A stretch of DNA of 64,000 nucleotides from Mucilaginibacter auburnensis (GCF_002797815.1 NZ_PGFJ01000001.1:1240001-1304000); one strand, 5' to 3'; counted from the stretch's first letter, positions 23,832-34,576 are shown. Notes: generated from the letters alone by a model not told the origin. Numbers and translations: made by a program.

Positions 23832-24397
23832 ATTATAGTGTTGTTGGAAAATTGAAGATGCTCCATTTGTTTGCCCGCGAACATCTTGTCTTTCACAAAC
23901 TTGAAGCCCAATTTAAGGTATAGTTTTTTAGCTCCAGGATTTTGTTTGTCAACCAGCAGGCCCAGCGTTTTCCCGTGCTTGTAAACATATTCATCTATCA
24001 AAAACTGAAACAATTTGCTGCCAATGCCTTGGCCCTGGAGGGAAGGGCTTACTGCTACGCAATCTATATAATACTCACCCGCTTCTGTTTCGTCTTCCAG
24101 ATCAAAATCTTTGTTAAACATCAGCTTTAGGCTTTGCGCTACCGGCTGACGTAACTGTTTCAAACAGCCGCCATCATACACCAATGCAATCGCAACAATT
24201 TCACCTTCTTCTTCTGCTACAAAGCAGTTTTCGAAGGAATATTGATTGCCGGTTTTGCTTATTAAACCGCTTAACCAGTTAGTAGCTTTCTCTGTTGAGT
24301 TTTCGCCTATAAATTTAAATGCGATATCGCCCATGGCCAGCAAAAGGTATGGTGCAATGATATCAGATTCTTCGGGCTTTGCTTTTCTAATTAACAT
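23828..24397 (-). CDS. GNAT-family N-acetyltransferase
   Basis: 189 residues. The acetyl-CoA-binding motif A is DCVAVSPSLQGQGIGSKLFQFLIDE (about 112-136, Q/RxxGxG/A), followed by LGLLVDKQNPGAKKLYLKLGFKFV. The acceptor is unknown. The gene is convergent with the acyltransferase and the two stop codons share the bases TTA at 23828-23831. Confidence 0.85.
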   Translation of the reverse strand: MLIRKAKPEESDIIAPYLLLAMGDIAFKFIGENSTEKATNWLSGLISKTGNQYSFENCFVAEEEGEIVAIALVYDGGCLKQLRQPVAQSLKLMFNKDFDLEDETEAGEYYIDCVAVSPSLQGQGIGSKLFQFLIDEYVYKHGKTLGLLVDKQNPGAKKLYLKLGFKFVKDKMFAGKQMEHLQFSNNTII

Positions 24398-24414
24398 ATG
24401 GTTAGTTTAGGGGG

Positions 24415-24954
24415 TTAAGCTATTCCATTTACATTAAGGTCTGAAATCTTAAGAGTGGTTAAATTAATTTTCATATTGAAAAAGCATGCCCCGCCATCAA
24501 GTGTGTACATGATGTTGCTTTTCCAGCTATTGTTATAAGGCTTACTACAAAAACAATTTACCCAGACTTCCTTTTCATTTTTTGAGTTTATGATTGGAAT
24601 TACTTGTTTATAATATTTAGACAATGGTCCAATCAAACTGAAATAATTTTTCAAAGGGTAAGGGTGTTCATCATTCGGAAGTGCTTGACCTTTTACCCAT
24701 TTTTTTTGCTGATTGTTGTATTTCTGTGCTTTCTTTTTTAAGATACTATCAATTAATGTAAGCTCTTTAGGGGTTATTAAAGCAGGTGTTAACTCTTCTC
24801 TACCAAAAAATAAAAAATGTTCACCTTTATTGTATTTTATTACCGCATACTTGGACGTGTCAATAGCTCCAGAATTAAAAACTTGATTTTGAGTTTCTAT
24901 TTTCTCGCGTTGAAAACTTAGCATCAGAAAAAACAAGATAATAAGGTATTTCAT
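24415..24954 (-). CDS. Hypothetical protein with N-terminal signal/anchor
   Basis: 179 residues. A short hydrophobic N-terminus (MKYLIILFFLMLSFQRE) suggests export or anchoring, followed by a low-G+C, lysine-rich body with KYNKGEHFLFFGREELTPALITPKELTLID and the segment VWVNCFCSKPYNNSWKSNIMYTLDGGACFFNMKINLTTLK containing three cysteines. The ending resembles small Bacteroidota exported proteins of unknown function. It follows the GNAT gene region on the same strand, 17 bases upstream of it, and may be co-transcribed with it. Confidence 0.55.
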   Translation of the reverse strand: MKYLIILFFLMLSFQREKIETQNQVFNSGAIDTSKYAVIKYNKGEHFLFFGREELTPALITPKELTLIDSILKKKAQKYNNQQKKWVKGQALPNDEHPYPLKNYFSLIGPLSKYYKQVIPIINSKNEKEVWVNCFCSKPYNNSWKSNIMYTLDGGACFFNMKINLTTLKISDLNVNGIA

Positions 24955-25139
24955 AAGCTATCGATTTATTTATAAAGATGCAGGTATTTAGTGTATTCCA
25001 TAAATATATTTAAAACCGTCACTCCCGCGTCAACAAACCAATCTACCAAAATCAGTTGAGTTTATTTGCGTATATTGTATGTAACGAGGATGATAAAACA
25101 ATCGCTCATTCACTCAATCAATAATTCAATAAGTAAAAT

Positions 25140-25502
25140 ATGGAATACAACAAATTAACACCCGACGAAGAGTGGGTAATATTACACAAAGGTACCGAGC
25201 GCCCTTTTACCGGCGCGCTTTTAAATAATAAAGCACAGGGCGTATATGCCTGCAAACGTTGTGATGCACCGCTGTATACATCCGAATCAAAATTTGAATC
25301 GCACTGCGGTTGGCCAAGTTTTGACGATGAAATACCTGGAGCAGTAAAACGCGTTCCGGATGCTGATGGACGAAGGGTAGAAATAGTTTGCGCCAATTGC
25401 GGCGGTCACCTCGGTCACGTTTTTGAAGGCGAATATTTGACGCCAAAAAATGTGCGCCATTGTGTTAATTCTTTGTCAATGAAATTCGTTCCGCTACAAT
25501 AA
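25140..25502 (+). CDS. msrB: Peptide-methionine (R)-S-oxide reductase MsrB
   Basis: 120 residues. Zinc ligands C38xxC41 and C84xxC87, the segment [11 protein letters not shown] (Cys56, in the resolving position) and the catalytic Cys108 in [11 protein letters not shown] are all present, so the enzyme should be active. It reduces methionine-R-sulfoxide in proteins after oxidative damage. There is no signal peptide, hence cytosolic. It stands alone upstream of the long nrdB leader. Confidence 0.94.
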   Translation: MEYNKLTPDEEWVILHKGTERPFTGALLNNKAQGVYACKRCDAPLYTSESKFESHCGWPSFDDEIPGAVKRVPDADGRRVEIVCANCGGHLGHVFEGEYLTPKNVRHCVNSLSMKFVPLQ

Positions 25503-25898
25503 AGTTTACATCGATATTCTTAAAAGGTGTATTAACTGGCAGGAAACACTGTAGGGGCGTTTTATCAAATTGTTTGTAATTTTTTGCAAAAGTTTTGCAC
25601 CATTTGATGTGAAGAAAAAGGACGGAAAATTGTTTATAACTCGGCCTATTGTTAAAAACTTCGACGTGCATTTTATCAATAACGCTATTACATTTGTTTC
25701 AGTCCAACGGCAATATTAACATATAGCTACTTAGAACGTTAAAGTGATGTAAATCACAGGTTAACAAAAAATAAAGCTGAAGGGATTATACACAGAACTT
25801 TTAAGAAAGAAAAGTTATCCGCTTTTTAATAAAACAAAGAGCGGCCGAAGCTGTGTCGGCTTTTAACAATAGGTTAAACAGGTAAAAAAAGATAGGGA
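25503..25898 (+). promoter_or_regulatory. Long A+T-rich leader/promoter region of nrdBA
   Basis: No gene seen in these 396 bases. A perfect -7 box TACATTTG lies at 25689-25696, about 200 bases before the ATG, implying a long 5' leader. A DnaA-box match TTATACACA is at 25786-25794, and a hairpin GCCGA-agctgtg-TCGGC followed by TTTTA is near 25844-25865. TTTTGCAAAAGTTTTGCA near 25588 is a further short repeat. The long leader suggests post-transcriptional or DnaA-linked control of ribonucleotide reductase. Confidence 0.5.
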
Positions 25899-26873
25899 AT
25901 GAGTCAGGAAAACGAAGTATTATTAAGAGAGAATAAAGACAGATTTGTTATTCTCCCTATAAAATATCCCGCCATTTGGGAGATGTACAAAAAGTGCGAA
26001 GCCAGCTTTTGGACGGCAGAAGAAATAGATCTTTCTGACGACTTAAAACACTGGGAAAACATGAACGACGGCGAACGTCATTTCATATCGCATGTGTTGG
26101 CATTCTTTGCTGCCAGCGATGGCATTGTTAACGAAAACCTAGCCGTTAACTTTATGAAAGAAGTACAGTTACCCGAGGCGCGTTGTTTCTACGGTTTCCA
26201 GATCATGATGGAAAACATTCACTCAGAAACGTATGCGTTGCTGATAGATACTTACATTAAAGACCCTGTTGAGAAAGACCGTCTGTTCCATGCTATTGAT
26301 ACCGTGCCTTGCGTGGGTAAAAAAGCGGAGTGGGCTTTACGTTGGATAGAGAACGGAAGTTTTGCAGAGCGTTTGGTAGCTTTTGCTGCTGTTGAAGGTA
26401 TTTTCTTTTCAGGTAGTTTCTGCTCTATATTCTGGTTGAAGAAACGTGGCTTGATGCCGGGTCTAACTTTTAGTAATGAGTTAATATCTCGCGACGAAGG
26501 TATGCACTGCGAGTTTGCTTGTTTGCTTTACAAAATGTTAGAGAACAAACTAACCAAAGAGGCTGCAACGGCTATTATAACCGACGCTGTTGAAATTGAA
26601 AAAGAATTTATAACCGATGCCTTACCGGTTAGTTTAATTGGCATGAATGCCAAATTAATGAGCCAATACATTGAGTTTGTGGCCGACAGATGGTTAACCG
26701 AGCTTGGCTATGACAAAGTATATAACGCTACTAATCCGTTTGATTTTATGGAGATGATATCGTTGCAGGGCAAAACCAACTTCTTTGAAAAGCGCGTAGG
26801 CGATTACCAAAAAAGCGGCGTACTGGGCAATACGCAGGAAAGCAAATCCTTCTCATTAGATGAGGATTTTTAA
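25899..26873 (+). CDS. nrdB: Class Ia ribonucleotide reductase, beta (small) subunit
   Basis: 324 residues. The di-iron ligands and radical Tyr are in [36 protein letters not shown] (Tyr near residue 112 in SETYAL) and [16 protein letters not shown]. The C-terminal tail SFSLDEDF is the peptide that docks into the alpha subunit. It generates the tyrosyl radical for dNDP synthesis. nrdA follows 80 bases downstream; a short word repeat fills that gap. Confidence 0.96.
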   Translation: MSQENEVLLRENKDRFVILPIKYPAIWEMYKKCEASFWTAEEIDLSDDLKHWENMNDGERHFISHVLAFFAASDGIVNENLAVNFMKEVQLPEARCFYGFQIMMENIHSETYALLIDTYIKDPVEKDRLFHAIDTVPCVGKKAEWALRWIENGSFAERLVAFAAVEGIFFSGSFCSIFWLKKRGLMPGLTFSNELISRDEGMHCEFACLLYKMLENKLTKEAATAIITDAVEIEKEFITDALPVSLIGMNAKLMSQYIEFVADRWLTELGYDKVYNATNPFDFMEMISLQGKTNFFEKRVGDYQKSGVLGNTQESKSFSLDEDF

Positions 26874-26922
26874 GAGTGACCACCAATCACAATCATATAT
26901 AGAAAAAAGACTTTTAAAACAT

Positions 26923-26952
26923 TTTCACTATTCACCATTAACTATTCACTGG
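26923..26952. repeat. TTCACTATTCACCATT word repeat between nrdB and nrdA
   Basis: Three quasi-repeats of TTCACTA/TTCACCATTAACTA end directly before the nrdA start at 26954. The word type (iterated ~7-mers) resembles the other intergenic repeats. Confidence 0.5.
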
Positions 26953-26953
26953 C

Positions 26954-29332
26954 ATGTTTGTAGTAAAAAGAGACGGTAAAAAAGAACCGGTAAAATTTGA
27001 CAAGATCACCGCGCGTATTGAAAAGCTATGCTATGGCTTAAACGCTTCGCTTGTTGACCCAATAGATGTAGCAAAAAAAGTAATTGAAGGTTTGTTTGAC
27101 GGGGTAACCACGTCTGAACTGGATAACCTTGCAGCAGAGACAGCAGCATCGCTTACTACAAAACACCCGGATTATGCTTTATTGGCATCGCGCATTGCGG
27201 TATCAAACCTGCATAAAAATACCATTAAGTCGTTCTCCGAAACCATGAAATCGCTTTATGAGTATGTTGATCCCAAAACAGGCAAAAATGCCGCTTTGTT
27301 AGCTGACGATGTGTACGAGATCATTCAGAAAAATGCCGAAGAACTGGATAGCAGCATTATTTACGACCGCGATTTTGGCTTTGATTACTTCGGGTTTAAA
27401 ACGCTTGAAAAATCATACCTTTTAAAACTTGATGGTAAAATAGCCGAGCGCCCGCAACACCTGTTCATGCGTGTATCAGTAGGTATACACAAAGAGGATA
27501 TTGAAAGCGCTATTAAAACGTATAACCTGATGAGCGAGCGTTGGTTTACACATGCCACCCCAACCTTATTTAATTCAGGTACACCAAAACCACAAATGTC
27601 ATCGTGCTTTTTGCTAACCATGAAAGATGATAGCATTGAAGGTATTTATGATACGTTAAAGCAAACCGCTAAAATCTCGCAAAGCGCAGGCGGTATTGGT
27701 TTAAGCATACACAATGTACGTGCAACAGGTTCATACATCAGCGGTACTAACGGTACCAGCAACGGTATAATACCAATGTTACGCGTGTTTAATGACACTG
27801 CCCGCTATGTAGATCAGGGTGGTGGCAAACGTAAAGGTGCTTTTGCTATTTACCTGGAGCCTTGGCATGCAGATATATTTGAATTTTTAGATCTGCGTAA
27901 AAATCACGGTAAAGAAGAAATGCGCGCCCGCGATTTATTCTACGCACTTTGGGTGAGCGATTTGTTTATGCAACGTGTTGAAGCTAATGAGGACTGGAGC
28001 TTATTCTGTCCGCACGAAGCGCCGGGCCTTGCTGATTGCCATGGTAAAGAGTTTGAAGAATTATACACAAGATACGAAAGCGAAGGCCGCGCGCGTAAAA
28101 CAGTAAAAGCACAGGAACTTTGGTTTGCCGTGTTAGACGCCCAGGTAGAAACAGGCACGCCTTATTTGTTATACAAAGACGCTGCTAACGCTAAGTCAAA
28201 CCAACAAAACTTAGGTACTATAAAAAGCTCAAACCTGTGTACCGAGATATTAGAGTACACTTCTGCTGACGAAATAGCGGTTTGTAACCTGGCTTCGCTG
28301 GCATTGCCACGTTATGTGCGCGATGGTAAGTTTGACCACGAGAAACTTTACGAAGTAACTTACCAGGCCGCTGTTAACCTTAATAAGATAATTGATAACA
28401 ACTACTATCCTGTTGAAGAGGCGCGCACTTCCAACCTGCGTCACCGTCCAATTGGATTAGGTGTACAAGGTTTGGCTGATGCATTCATTCTGCTGCGTAT
28501 GCCGTTTGAAAGCGAAGAAGCTAAACAACTGAATAAAGAGATCTTTGAAACCATTTATTTTGCTGCCATGACGGCTTCAAAAGACCTAGCTATTAAAGAT
28601 GGTCCTTACGAAACGTTTAAAGGCTCTCCATTATCAAAAGGCCAGTTTCAGTTTGACCTTTGGAATGTTAAGCCCGAAAGCGGCCGTTGGGATTGGGAAA
28701 ACCTGCGCTTAGATGTTATGAACCATGGTGTACGTAACTCTTTATTGGTAGCGCCAATGCCTACCGCGTCAACATCGCAAATATTGGGTAATAACGAGTG
28801 TTTCGAACCATACACATCAAACATTTATACCCGCAGGGTCTTAAGCGGTGAGTTCATCATTGTTAACAAACACCTGCTGCGCGATTTAGTTAACCGTGGC
28901 CTTTGGGACAATACCATGAAGAACAAGATCATTACTGCAAATGGTTCTGTTCAGGATATAGCTGAAATTCCTCAGGATTTAAAAGACCTGTACAAAACTG
29001 TATGGGAGATCAAGATGCGTAACATTATTGACATGGCTGCAGACCGTGGCGCTTACATTTGCCAGTCGCAATCACTTAACCTGTTCATTAACTCGCCAAA
29101 CGCGTCAAAACTTACTTCAATGCACTTCTATGCATGGAAGAAAGGCCTTAAAACAGGTATGTACTACCTGCGTACTCAGGCGGCATCGCAAGCGGTTAAA
29201 TTTACTGTTGAGAACCAGGGTGGCAAAAACATGGATCCGGTTATACCATCTGTGGTACAACAAGTGGAAGATGAAATACCTGCAGGCCCAACCTGTTCTA
29301 TGGAAGAAGGCTGCGTAACCTGTTCTGCATAA
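26954..29332 (+). CDS. nrdA: Class Ia ribonucleotide reductase, alpha (large) subunit
   Basis: 792 residues. An ATP-cone (about 1-95, [25 protein letters not shown]) gives allosteric on/off control. Catalytic elements are [11 protein letters not shown] (Cys near 216), the N-x-C-x-E motif SSNLCTEIL (about 422-430), and [21 protein letters not shown]. The C-terminal [12 protein letters not shown] supplies the shuttle cysteines that re-reduce the active site. It reduces NDPs to dNDPs together with NrdB. Confidence 0.97.
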   Translation: MFVVKRDGKKEPVKFDKITARIEKLCYGLNASLVDPIDVAKKVIEGLFDGVTTSELDNLAAETAASLTTKHPDYALLASRIAVSNLHKNTIKSFSETMKSLYEYVDPKTGKNAALLADDVYEIIQKNAEELDSSIIYDRDFGFDYFGFKTLEKSYLLKLDGKIAERPQHLFMRVSVGIHKEDIESAIKTYNLMSERWFTHATPTLFNSGTPKPQMSSCFLLTMKDDSIEGIYDTLKQTAKISQSAGGIGLSIHNVRATGSYISGTNGTSNGIIPMLRVFNDTARYVDQGGGKRKGAFAIYLEPWHADIFEFLDLRKNHGKEEMRARDLFYALWVSDLFMQRVEANEDWSLFCPHEAPGLADCHGKEFEELYTRYESEGRARKTVKAQELWFAVLDAQVETGTPYLLYKDAANAKSNQQNLGTIKSSNLCTEILEYTSADEIAVCNLASLALPRYVRDGKFDHEKLYEVTYQAAVNLNKIIDNNYYPVEEARTSNLRHRPIGLGVQGLADAFILLRMPFESEEAKQLNKEIFETIYFAAMTASKDLAIKDGPYETFKGSPLSKGQFQFDLWNVKPESGRWDWENLRLDVMNHGVRNSLLVAPMPTASTSQILGNNECFEPYTSNIYTRRVLSGEFIIVNKHLLRDLVNRGLWDNTMKNKIITANGSVQDIAEIPQDLKDLYKTVWEIKMRNIIDMAADRGAYICQSQSLNLFINSPNASKLTSMHFYAWKKGLKTGMYYLRTQAASQAVKFTVENQGGKNMDPVIPSVVQQVEDEIPAGPTCSMEEGCVTCSA

Positions 29333-29354
29333 AACATTCTGTTGATTAAATTTA

Positions 29355-29390
29355 AGCCCATGCTCCGTTTTAAGGATCATGGGCATTTTT
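29355..29390 (+). terminator. Rho-independent terminator of nrdBA
   Basis: GCCCATG-CT-CC and GG-AT-CATGGGC form a strong stem with an internal mismatch and a seven-base loop, followed by ATTTTTATT. Confidence 0.88.
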
Positions 29391-29490
29391 ATTCGTATTG
29401 AGTGTTAAACATACACAAAGGAAATTTTTTTAATTTGGGTTAAAAAAATGTGTTAACTTAGTGGCGGTCAAACTATTTCTTATCTGCAAT

Positions 29491-30240
29491 ATGTATTTTT
29501 CCCGCCCTAAAAAAGCTTTATTCGTTGTAACAGTCATTTTTGTTATTCTATTAAAATTTGGTTTTAGCGGCTACGCCCAACACAGATCTGTAGGTATGAA
29601 TGCCGAAGGTAATTTGCTTAGTGGCAGCAGAGCCGGAAGCGGCGGCGGTTATTTACCTACCAGTGGCTGGGGATTATCAGTTCATGGAGGGTATGAAAAC
29701 CCTATTGGTTCAATAACCGAAATATACAAAGGAGGACCATCTTTCGGGTTAAACGTTATAAACCGTTGGAATCACCTTATATTATCCGGTACGGTTGATT
29801 ATCGCAGCTTTGTGCCTAAAAATCGCGTACTTCCGCTTGAAATTAAAATTAACGGACAGTTAGTTGCGGACGGAGAAATAACTTTAACAAATTTTACAGG
29901 CTTGGGCGTGTATTTAGGTGCTGCATATGAGTTTATGATAACGCCGGGCGCCAGTTTTTATGCGGGTGTTAACCTGGGAGCCATACGTACAGACTATAAC
30001 GGCACATACAGTGGTACAGCAGAGGCTGAAACTACAGAGGAACCTACAAAATCTACAACACCATACGTGGGACCCAAACTGGGTTTAAACTTTGCCTTGG
30101 GTAACAAAATTAGTTTAGGTGTTGAAGCTAAATACGCATTAGGTTTAGGCAAATTGAATTTTACCTCAATTGATGGCACGCCAGATACGCAAGGTTTTAA
30201 ATCTGTAGCCGGCAACCTGTTTCTAACCTATAGTTTTTAA
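29491..30240 (+). CDS. Outer-membrane beta-barrel protein
   Basis: 249 residues from the ATG at 29491 (MYFSRPKKALFVVTVIFVILLKFGFSGYAQ, signal peptide); the longer frame begins with a GTG. Alternating strands rich in Gly and aromatic residues (GWGLSVHGGYENPIG, GVYLGAAYEFMITPGASFYAGVNLGA, YVGPKLGLNFALGNKISLGVEAKYALGLGKLNF) ending in LFLTYSF, a terminal aromatic, mark an 8-10-strand barrel for BAM insertion. No specific function is recognised. Confidence 0.75.
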   Translation: MYFSRPKKALFVVTVIFVILLKFGFSGYAQHRSVGMNAEGNLLSGSRAGSGGGYLPTSGWGLSVHGGYENPIGSITEIYKGGPSFGLNVINRWNHLILSGTVDYRSFVPKNRVLPLEIKINGQLVADGEITLTNFTGLGVYLGAAYEFMITPGASFYAGVNLGAIRTDYNGTYSGTAEAETTEEPTKSTTPYVGPKLGLNFALGNKISLGVEAKYALGLGKLNFTSIDGTPDTQGFKSVAGNLFLTYSF

Positions 30241-30269
30241 CTTTGCACGGTAATTCCGGATTGCCGTAA

Positions 30270-30476
30270 ATGATCAAACACGAAATAATTGCCTGCGAAC
30301 GCTGCGGAAAACGTATGGAATGCAAGGCTAATTCTTACACCAAGTGCGATTGCAACAATGTGCAGCTAACACTCAACGAAGTGCAATACATTAGCGAGAA
30401 TTATGATGGCTGCATGTGTGCTGATTGTTTGCGGGCTTTGCAGATTGAGTATAGAGAGACTTTGGGGATAGCTTGA
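30270..30476 (+). CDS. Cysteine-rich CWC-family protein
   Basis: 68 residues with eight cysteines: CERCGKRMEC, KCDCNNV and GCMCADCL. The layout matches the Cys-rich CWC family of small, probably zinc-binding bacterial proteins of unknown role. It follows the barrel gene by 29 bases and precedes the hypothetical gene at 30493 by 16 bases. Confidence 0.75.
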   Translation: MIKHEIIACERCGKRMECKANSYTKCDCNNVQLTLNEVQYISENYDGCMCADCLRALQIEYRETLGIA

Positions 30477-30492
30477 TAAATATTAAAATCAC

Positions 30493-31290
30493 ATGTTCGA
30501 ATTATTTTCAAAGCAAGAAAGAATAAGAATACAAGATGATGCTGTTTTCATAAACGACAAAAGAGGAAGTTTTGCCAAAGGTTGCGAAGTGCACCACGTC
30601 TTTGAACTTAATCACAATCCTGAAATTAAAGTATTTGAAAATGATAGGTTGATACGGAAATTTAAGATTGACGCTTTGAAATCAAACCCAGTTCTTAACG
30701 GGCAGTTTTTTCATAGCTCAATTAGAATTCAATCGAATAGCGCGGTAGTGATTGACGGAGTCATTTCGGACAATGATGTAGTCCATGCTAAATGGACCGA
30801 CGACAATTATGAAGCAATAAGACTTCAACCATTTTATCTTTCTGACAAAAATGAATACAACAATAAATTAGTCGGAAAGGGACTCTTTCAAAGAGGATTA
30901 CATTTTTCAGGAACAATTACACCACGTGGCGTAAGATGCGTTTGCTTGTGCGATAGTTGTAATGAAACCTTTACCATTCAACATATACACGCTGGTTTTT
31001 CTGAAATGCACTATTTTTATTCTGCTAATAGCAAAGAGACATTAATGTTACCCTACAGTGCTATGCCAAAAGTTCTCGCTCAAAACAATATTAATATAGA
31101 GGAATTAGAATCAATTGAAAGCAAGTTGCCTAATTCTTACGATGGTAAATTTAAATACTTTAACTCTTTTAAGTGTCCGCATTGCCTTGCTAATTATATT
31201 GATTTTGAAAAACACAGAGAAATCAGACAGGGAGAGTATTATGCTAATACCTATATTAATGAAACTGCAAAACTGTTAAACGTGTCATAG
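30493..31290 (+). CDS. Hypothetical protein with a split zinc-ribbon
   Basis: 265 residues, cytosolic. Two CxxC pairs, CVCLCDSCNETF (about 157-165) and FKCPHCLANY (about 230-239), lie some 70 residues apart and could form one zinc ribbon around an inserted helix. RGLHFSGTITPRGVRCVC and AGFSEMHYFYSANSKETLMLPYSAMP are notable conserved-looking segments. I do not recognise the family. Its base composition is visibly richer in A+T than nrdA or dnaA, suggesting later acquisition. Confidence 0.6.
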   Translation: MFELFSKQERIRIQDDAVFINDKRGSFAKGCEVHHVFELNHNPEIKVFENDRLIRKFKIDALKSNPVLNGQFFHSSIRIQSNSAVVIDGVISDNDVVHAKWTDDNYEAIRLQPFYLSDKNEYNNKLVGKGLFQRGLHFSGTITPRGVRCVCLCDSCNETFTIQHIHAGFSEMHYFYSANSKETLMLPYSAMPKVLAQNNINIEELESIESKLPNSYDGKFKYFNSFKCPHCLANYIDFEKHREIRQGEYYANTYINETAKLLNVS

Positions 31291-31298
31291 CGTACAGT

Positions 31299-31700
31299 AT
31301 GTTAACAATCTCCTTACACATTTTTTGTGAGTTTGACAGCCATTACGCGTTGAAGGTAAAAGATGACGGCCGAGTTGCTTACGCCTACCTTTATGAAGCG
31401 GAAGACATTGTTGGCGACGTTTGGCTGTATAATCAACAACAACCACCGCAAACTTCTTTTTGGTTACCGGAGGATATGCCTTTTTTGAACCCGAAGGAAT
31501 ACCTTAACGATAGTGCGAATATCGCGCCCATAACAAATCAAAACCAGTTGCGCTGCGAATGGACCGAATCAAAAGATACAGGACTAATTGAAGCGGCTAT
31601 CTATATCCGCGATAAATTCGTCGCGTCGGTAGCTATTGGCGATAAGCCGGGCTGGTCTGTGCTGGTTAGCAAAGATGGACCGCTGGCGTTAAAGTATTAA
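31299..31700 (+). CDS. Hypothetical protein
   Basis: 133 residues, no signal or membrane segment. Pattern of short strands (ALKVKDDGRVAYAYLYEAEDIVGDVWLY, GLIEAAIYIRDKFVASVAIGDKPGWSVLVSKDGPLALKY) with a proline-rich middle (QQQPPQTSFWLPEDMPFLNPKEY). No family is recognised. It starts eight bases after the previous gene, so both probably share a transcript, and it converges on the kinase gene with a four-base gap. Confidence 0.6.
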   Translation: MLTISLHIFCEFDSHYALKVKDDGRVAYAYLYEAEDIVGDVWLYNQQQPPQTSFWLPEDMPFLNPKEYLNDSANIAPITNQNQLRCEWTESKDTGLIEAAIYIRDKFVASVAIGDKPGWSVLVSKDGPLALKY

Positions 31701-31704
31701 TTAA

Positions 31705-34367
31705 TTACGCCAGATCGGTTTCAGCTGAAGGCACATTTACGGGTATGCCTTTTACGCGGTGTTCAACCTGTTCGGGAGCTAATGGTAAACTAAAATAAAA
31801 GGTTGAGCCTTTGTCCTGCTCGCTTTCTATCCAAACCTTGCCACCATGCCGTTTTAAAATCTCTGATGAGATGAACAAACCAAGGCCAAGCCCTTCAAAA
31901 CGCATAGCAGTATTGTCAACGCGGTAGTAGCGGTCAAACAACTTATCAATGTGCGATGGAGCGATGCCTATGCCAAAATCCTGTACAGAAACAATTACCT
32001 GCTGGCCTTCTATCCAACTGTCAATAATTATCTGTTTGCCTTTTGGCGAATATTTAACCGCGTTACTTAAAAAGTTATTCAACACTTGTTCCAAACGTAC
32101 GTTGTCGCCAAGAATTTGAACGTCGGCAGCATTTTTCAAAACAACCTCATGCGATGAAGATAAATAACGCGTATTCTCAGCGCTTTCTACCAATAGCTTG
32201 TTAAAGCTGAAAGGCTGCATATCATACTCCAGTTTACCACTGTTCATTTTGGTTACATCAAGCAGATCGGCTATGAGTTTTTCCAAACGTTGTATATTGT
32301 CGGCAGATTTTTGTACAAAACCTTTCAAAGTATCCGGCATTGCCCCGCGTTTCAACATTTGATTAAACGCTTTTATGCTGGTAAGCGGTGTTTTTAACTC
32401 ATGACTTGCAATTGATAAAAACTCATCCTTTTTTTGTTCATTAGTTTTTTGCAGGTCTATGTTGGTATTTGAGCCCAACCATAACTGTATCTCCCCATTC
32501 TCAATTAAAGGTAATGCTCTGCCAAGGTGCCAGCGGTAAATCCCGTCAGCAAACAGTAACCTGAATTCGATCAGATATTCATTACCATTTTCTAAAGCAT
32601 GCATCCATTTATCAAGCGCTTTTGGAAGATCATCCGGATGAATGAATTTTTGCCAGCCATGCCCAACTACCTCATCTTTATCATATCCAAAGTCATCACA
32701 AACCACGTCGTTTACGTAGTCAAGGGCGCCATCAGGCTTCGCTGTCCATATTTGTTGCGGAATGGAATTCAGTAAAAAACTGAATCGCTCTTTACTTTCA
32801 TTCAACTGTTCAATGGTGTTATGCAGATGGTCTTGTGTGCTTATCAACTCCTCATTAGTAGAGGCCAATTCTTCGTTAGATGCCATCATTTCTTCATTAA
32901 TGGCGGTAAGTTCCTCATTGGCTGCTGCCAATTCTTCCGTAGCTATCTGAAGGTCCTGTTCGCTCTTTTCCAGTTTAAGCCGGGCTTCTACCTGTTCAGT
33001 TATATCACTTACCGAAGCCAATATAGCCTCAACCTTGCCATCCAGGTCAAATAATGGGTCGTACGAGAAGTTAACAAAAATGTCTTTAGAACTTCCATCA
33101 GGAAAAGCAATGTTAACTGGCATTTCAGGAAAAGCTACTTTCTCTCCCGTTTCAAAAACATTCGCCAACAGGTCAGGGAAAGGTTGTCCAATTAACTCCG
33201 GGAAAACATCTATAAGTTTTTTACCCATTGTTTGAGTTGAATTACGCTGCCATATCTGATACATAGCTGCGTTAGCCTGTTCAATGATCAAATCGCGGCC
33301 TTTCAAAATGGTCATGGCAATAGGGGTAGTTGTTACCATGGCTTCCAAACGGTGCCTGGCGGCTTCAACAGATTTTCGCGCCAATACTTGTTCGGTAACA
33401 TCGTTGGCAACCACCATAATGCTGTAAACATCACCCGATTCATTCACCATGGCTTTGTATACAAAGTTTACAAAACGTTCTGCTAAATTGCCTTCATATT
33501 CTAAAAACACCCGCGCTTCATTACCGGTAAATGATTCTCCGGTGTCAAAAACGTTTTCCAGTAATGACATAAAAACCTGTTCTCTAAGCTCAGGCAACGC
33601 GTCTATAAGATTTAGCCCAACCACTGTAGCAGGTTTGCCCCATATGCGCAGCATATATTGGTTGGCGGCTTCTATCGTCATACTTCTGCCGGTAAGTACG
33701 GCAATTGCGACAGGCGCATCATCAATCATATAGCGCAAACGGCCCTCGCTTCGTTCAAGCGCTATGGTACGACTTGTATGCGTTCTTCCAGTTCGTCGTT
33801 AAGTGTATTTAGCTCCGTTTGGGTTTGATGGAGTTCTTCATTTATAGCGGCTAACTCTTCGTTAGCTGCAGACAATTCTTCGTTAAGTGCCAGCTCTCTT
33901 TCTAAAATTTGTCTTTGCTGCTCCTCGTTGGCTAATGCCATCTCGCCTAAAACCCGCTCGGTAACATCAGTAGCATGGTGCAGTAAACAAATAATATCGC
34001 CGTCTGCATTTTTTACCGGGCGATATTCATAGTCATAGTAAAATGTGTTTAGTTTACCATTATGCATTAGTTGCGCTGCTACGCCTTTGGCGCTAAAAGT
34101 TATACCTGTTGCTAAAGCGCTTTTCATTTGCTGAGCAAAAGGTTGTCCTTTCAACTCAGGTACTGCAACTTCAAGAGGTAAGCCTACAATATCACGGCTT
34201 CGGCCCCAAAAAGAAAGCATAGCTTGTGTGGCGGCTTCTATAACAAGATCATCAGTAGTATATATGGCTGTGGCAATGTGCGAGGTGGAAAAAATATCAA
34301 GCAACTCTTCGCAGCTAAGCAGTTTGGTTTTATTCATTGCAGGGGCAAATAACTTAAATATAGCCAT
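31705..34367 (-). pseudogene. Multi-PAS sensor histidine kinase split by a single frameshift
   Basis: Two open frames on the reverse strand: 33762-34367 (PAS plus long coiled coil, ending LNDELEERIQVVP) and 31705-33738 (two PAS, coiled coil, PAS, HisKA with IASHELKTPLTSI, HATPase with NFLSNAVKYSPKG and GLGLGLFIS). The second has no proper start: its first possible codon is a TTG inside LRYMIDDAPVAI. Reading one base out of frame joins them as ERIQV-RTIALERSEGRLRYMIDDAP, the usual linker of such kinases. The total length is 2 mod 3, as expected for one lost base near 33766-33775. An intact gene would encode about 887 residues: PAS, PAS, PAS, PAS, kinase. Confidence 0.75.
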
Positions 34368-34502
34368 TACTTTCAAAACAACGGCATTTTAAGCGCGCAA
34401 CTTTGGTTAGGCTGAATGTTAACACATTTGTTATAACGCATTAGTGTTAAAGGTGTTTTGTTAAAATTAAATTAACCAATTGTTCACTCTCGTTAAAAAC
34501 AA

Positions 34503-34540
34503 CATAAAAAAAGCGCTCCGGTTACCCGCAGCGCTTAAAA
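34503..34540 (-). terminator. Rho-independent terminator of dnaA
   Basis: AAGCGCT and AGCGCTT form the stem core. On the reverse strand the hairpin is followed by seven T residues. It lies about 40 bases after the dnaA stop. Confidence 0.8.
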
Positions 34541-34572
34541 AATTCGAAATCGAACAATCTGATATCCGAAGT
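34541..34572. repeat. TTCGAAATCGAACAATCTG word repeat after dnaA
   Basis: Related to 217-247 and 63721-63745 (AATCCGAAATCGAACATCTG). It ends four bases before the dnaA stop codon. Confidence 0.6.
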
Positions 34573-34576
34573 ATTA

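Noticed and set aside
33760..33790. Programmed ribosomal frameshift joining the two kinase frames
   Set aside because: No slippery heptamer or downstream pseudoknot was found at the junction; a simple one-base loss is the plainer reading.
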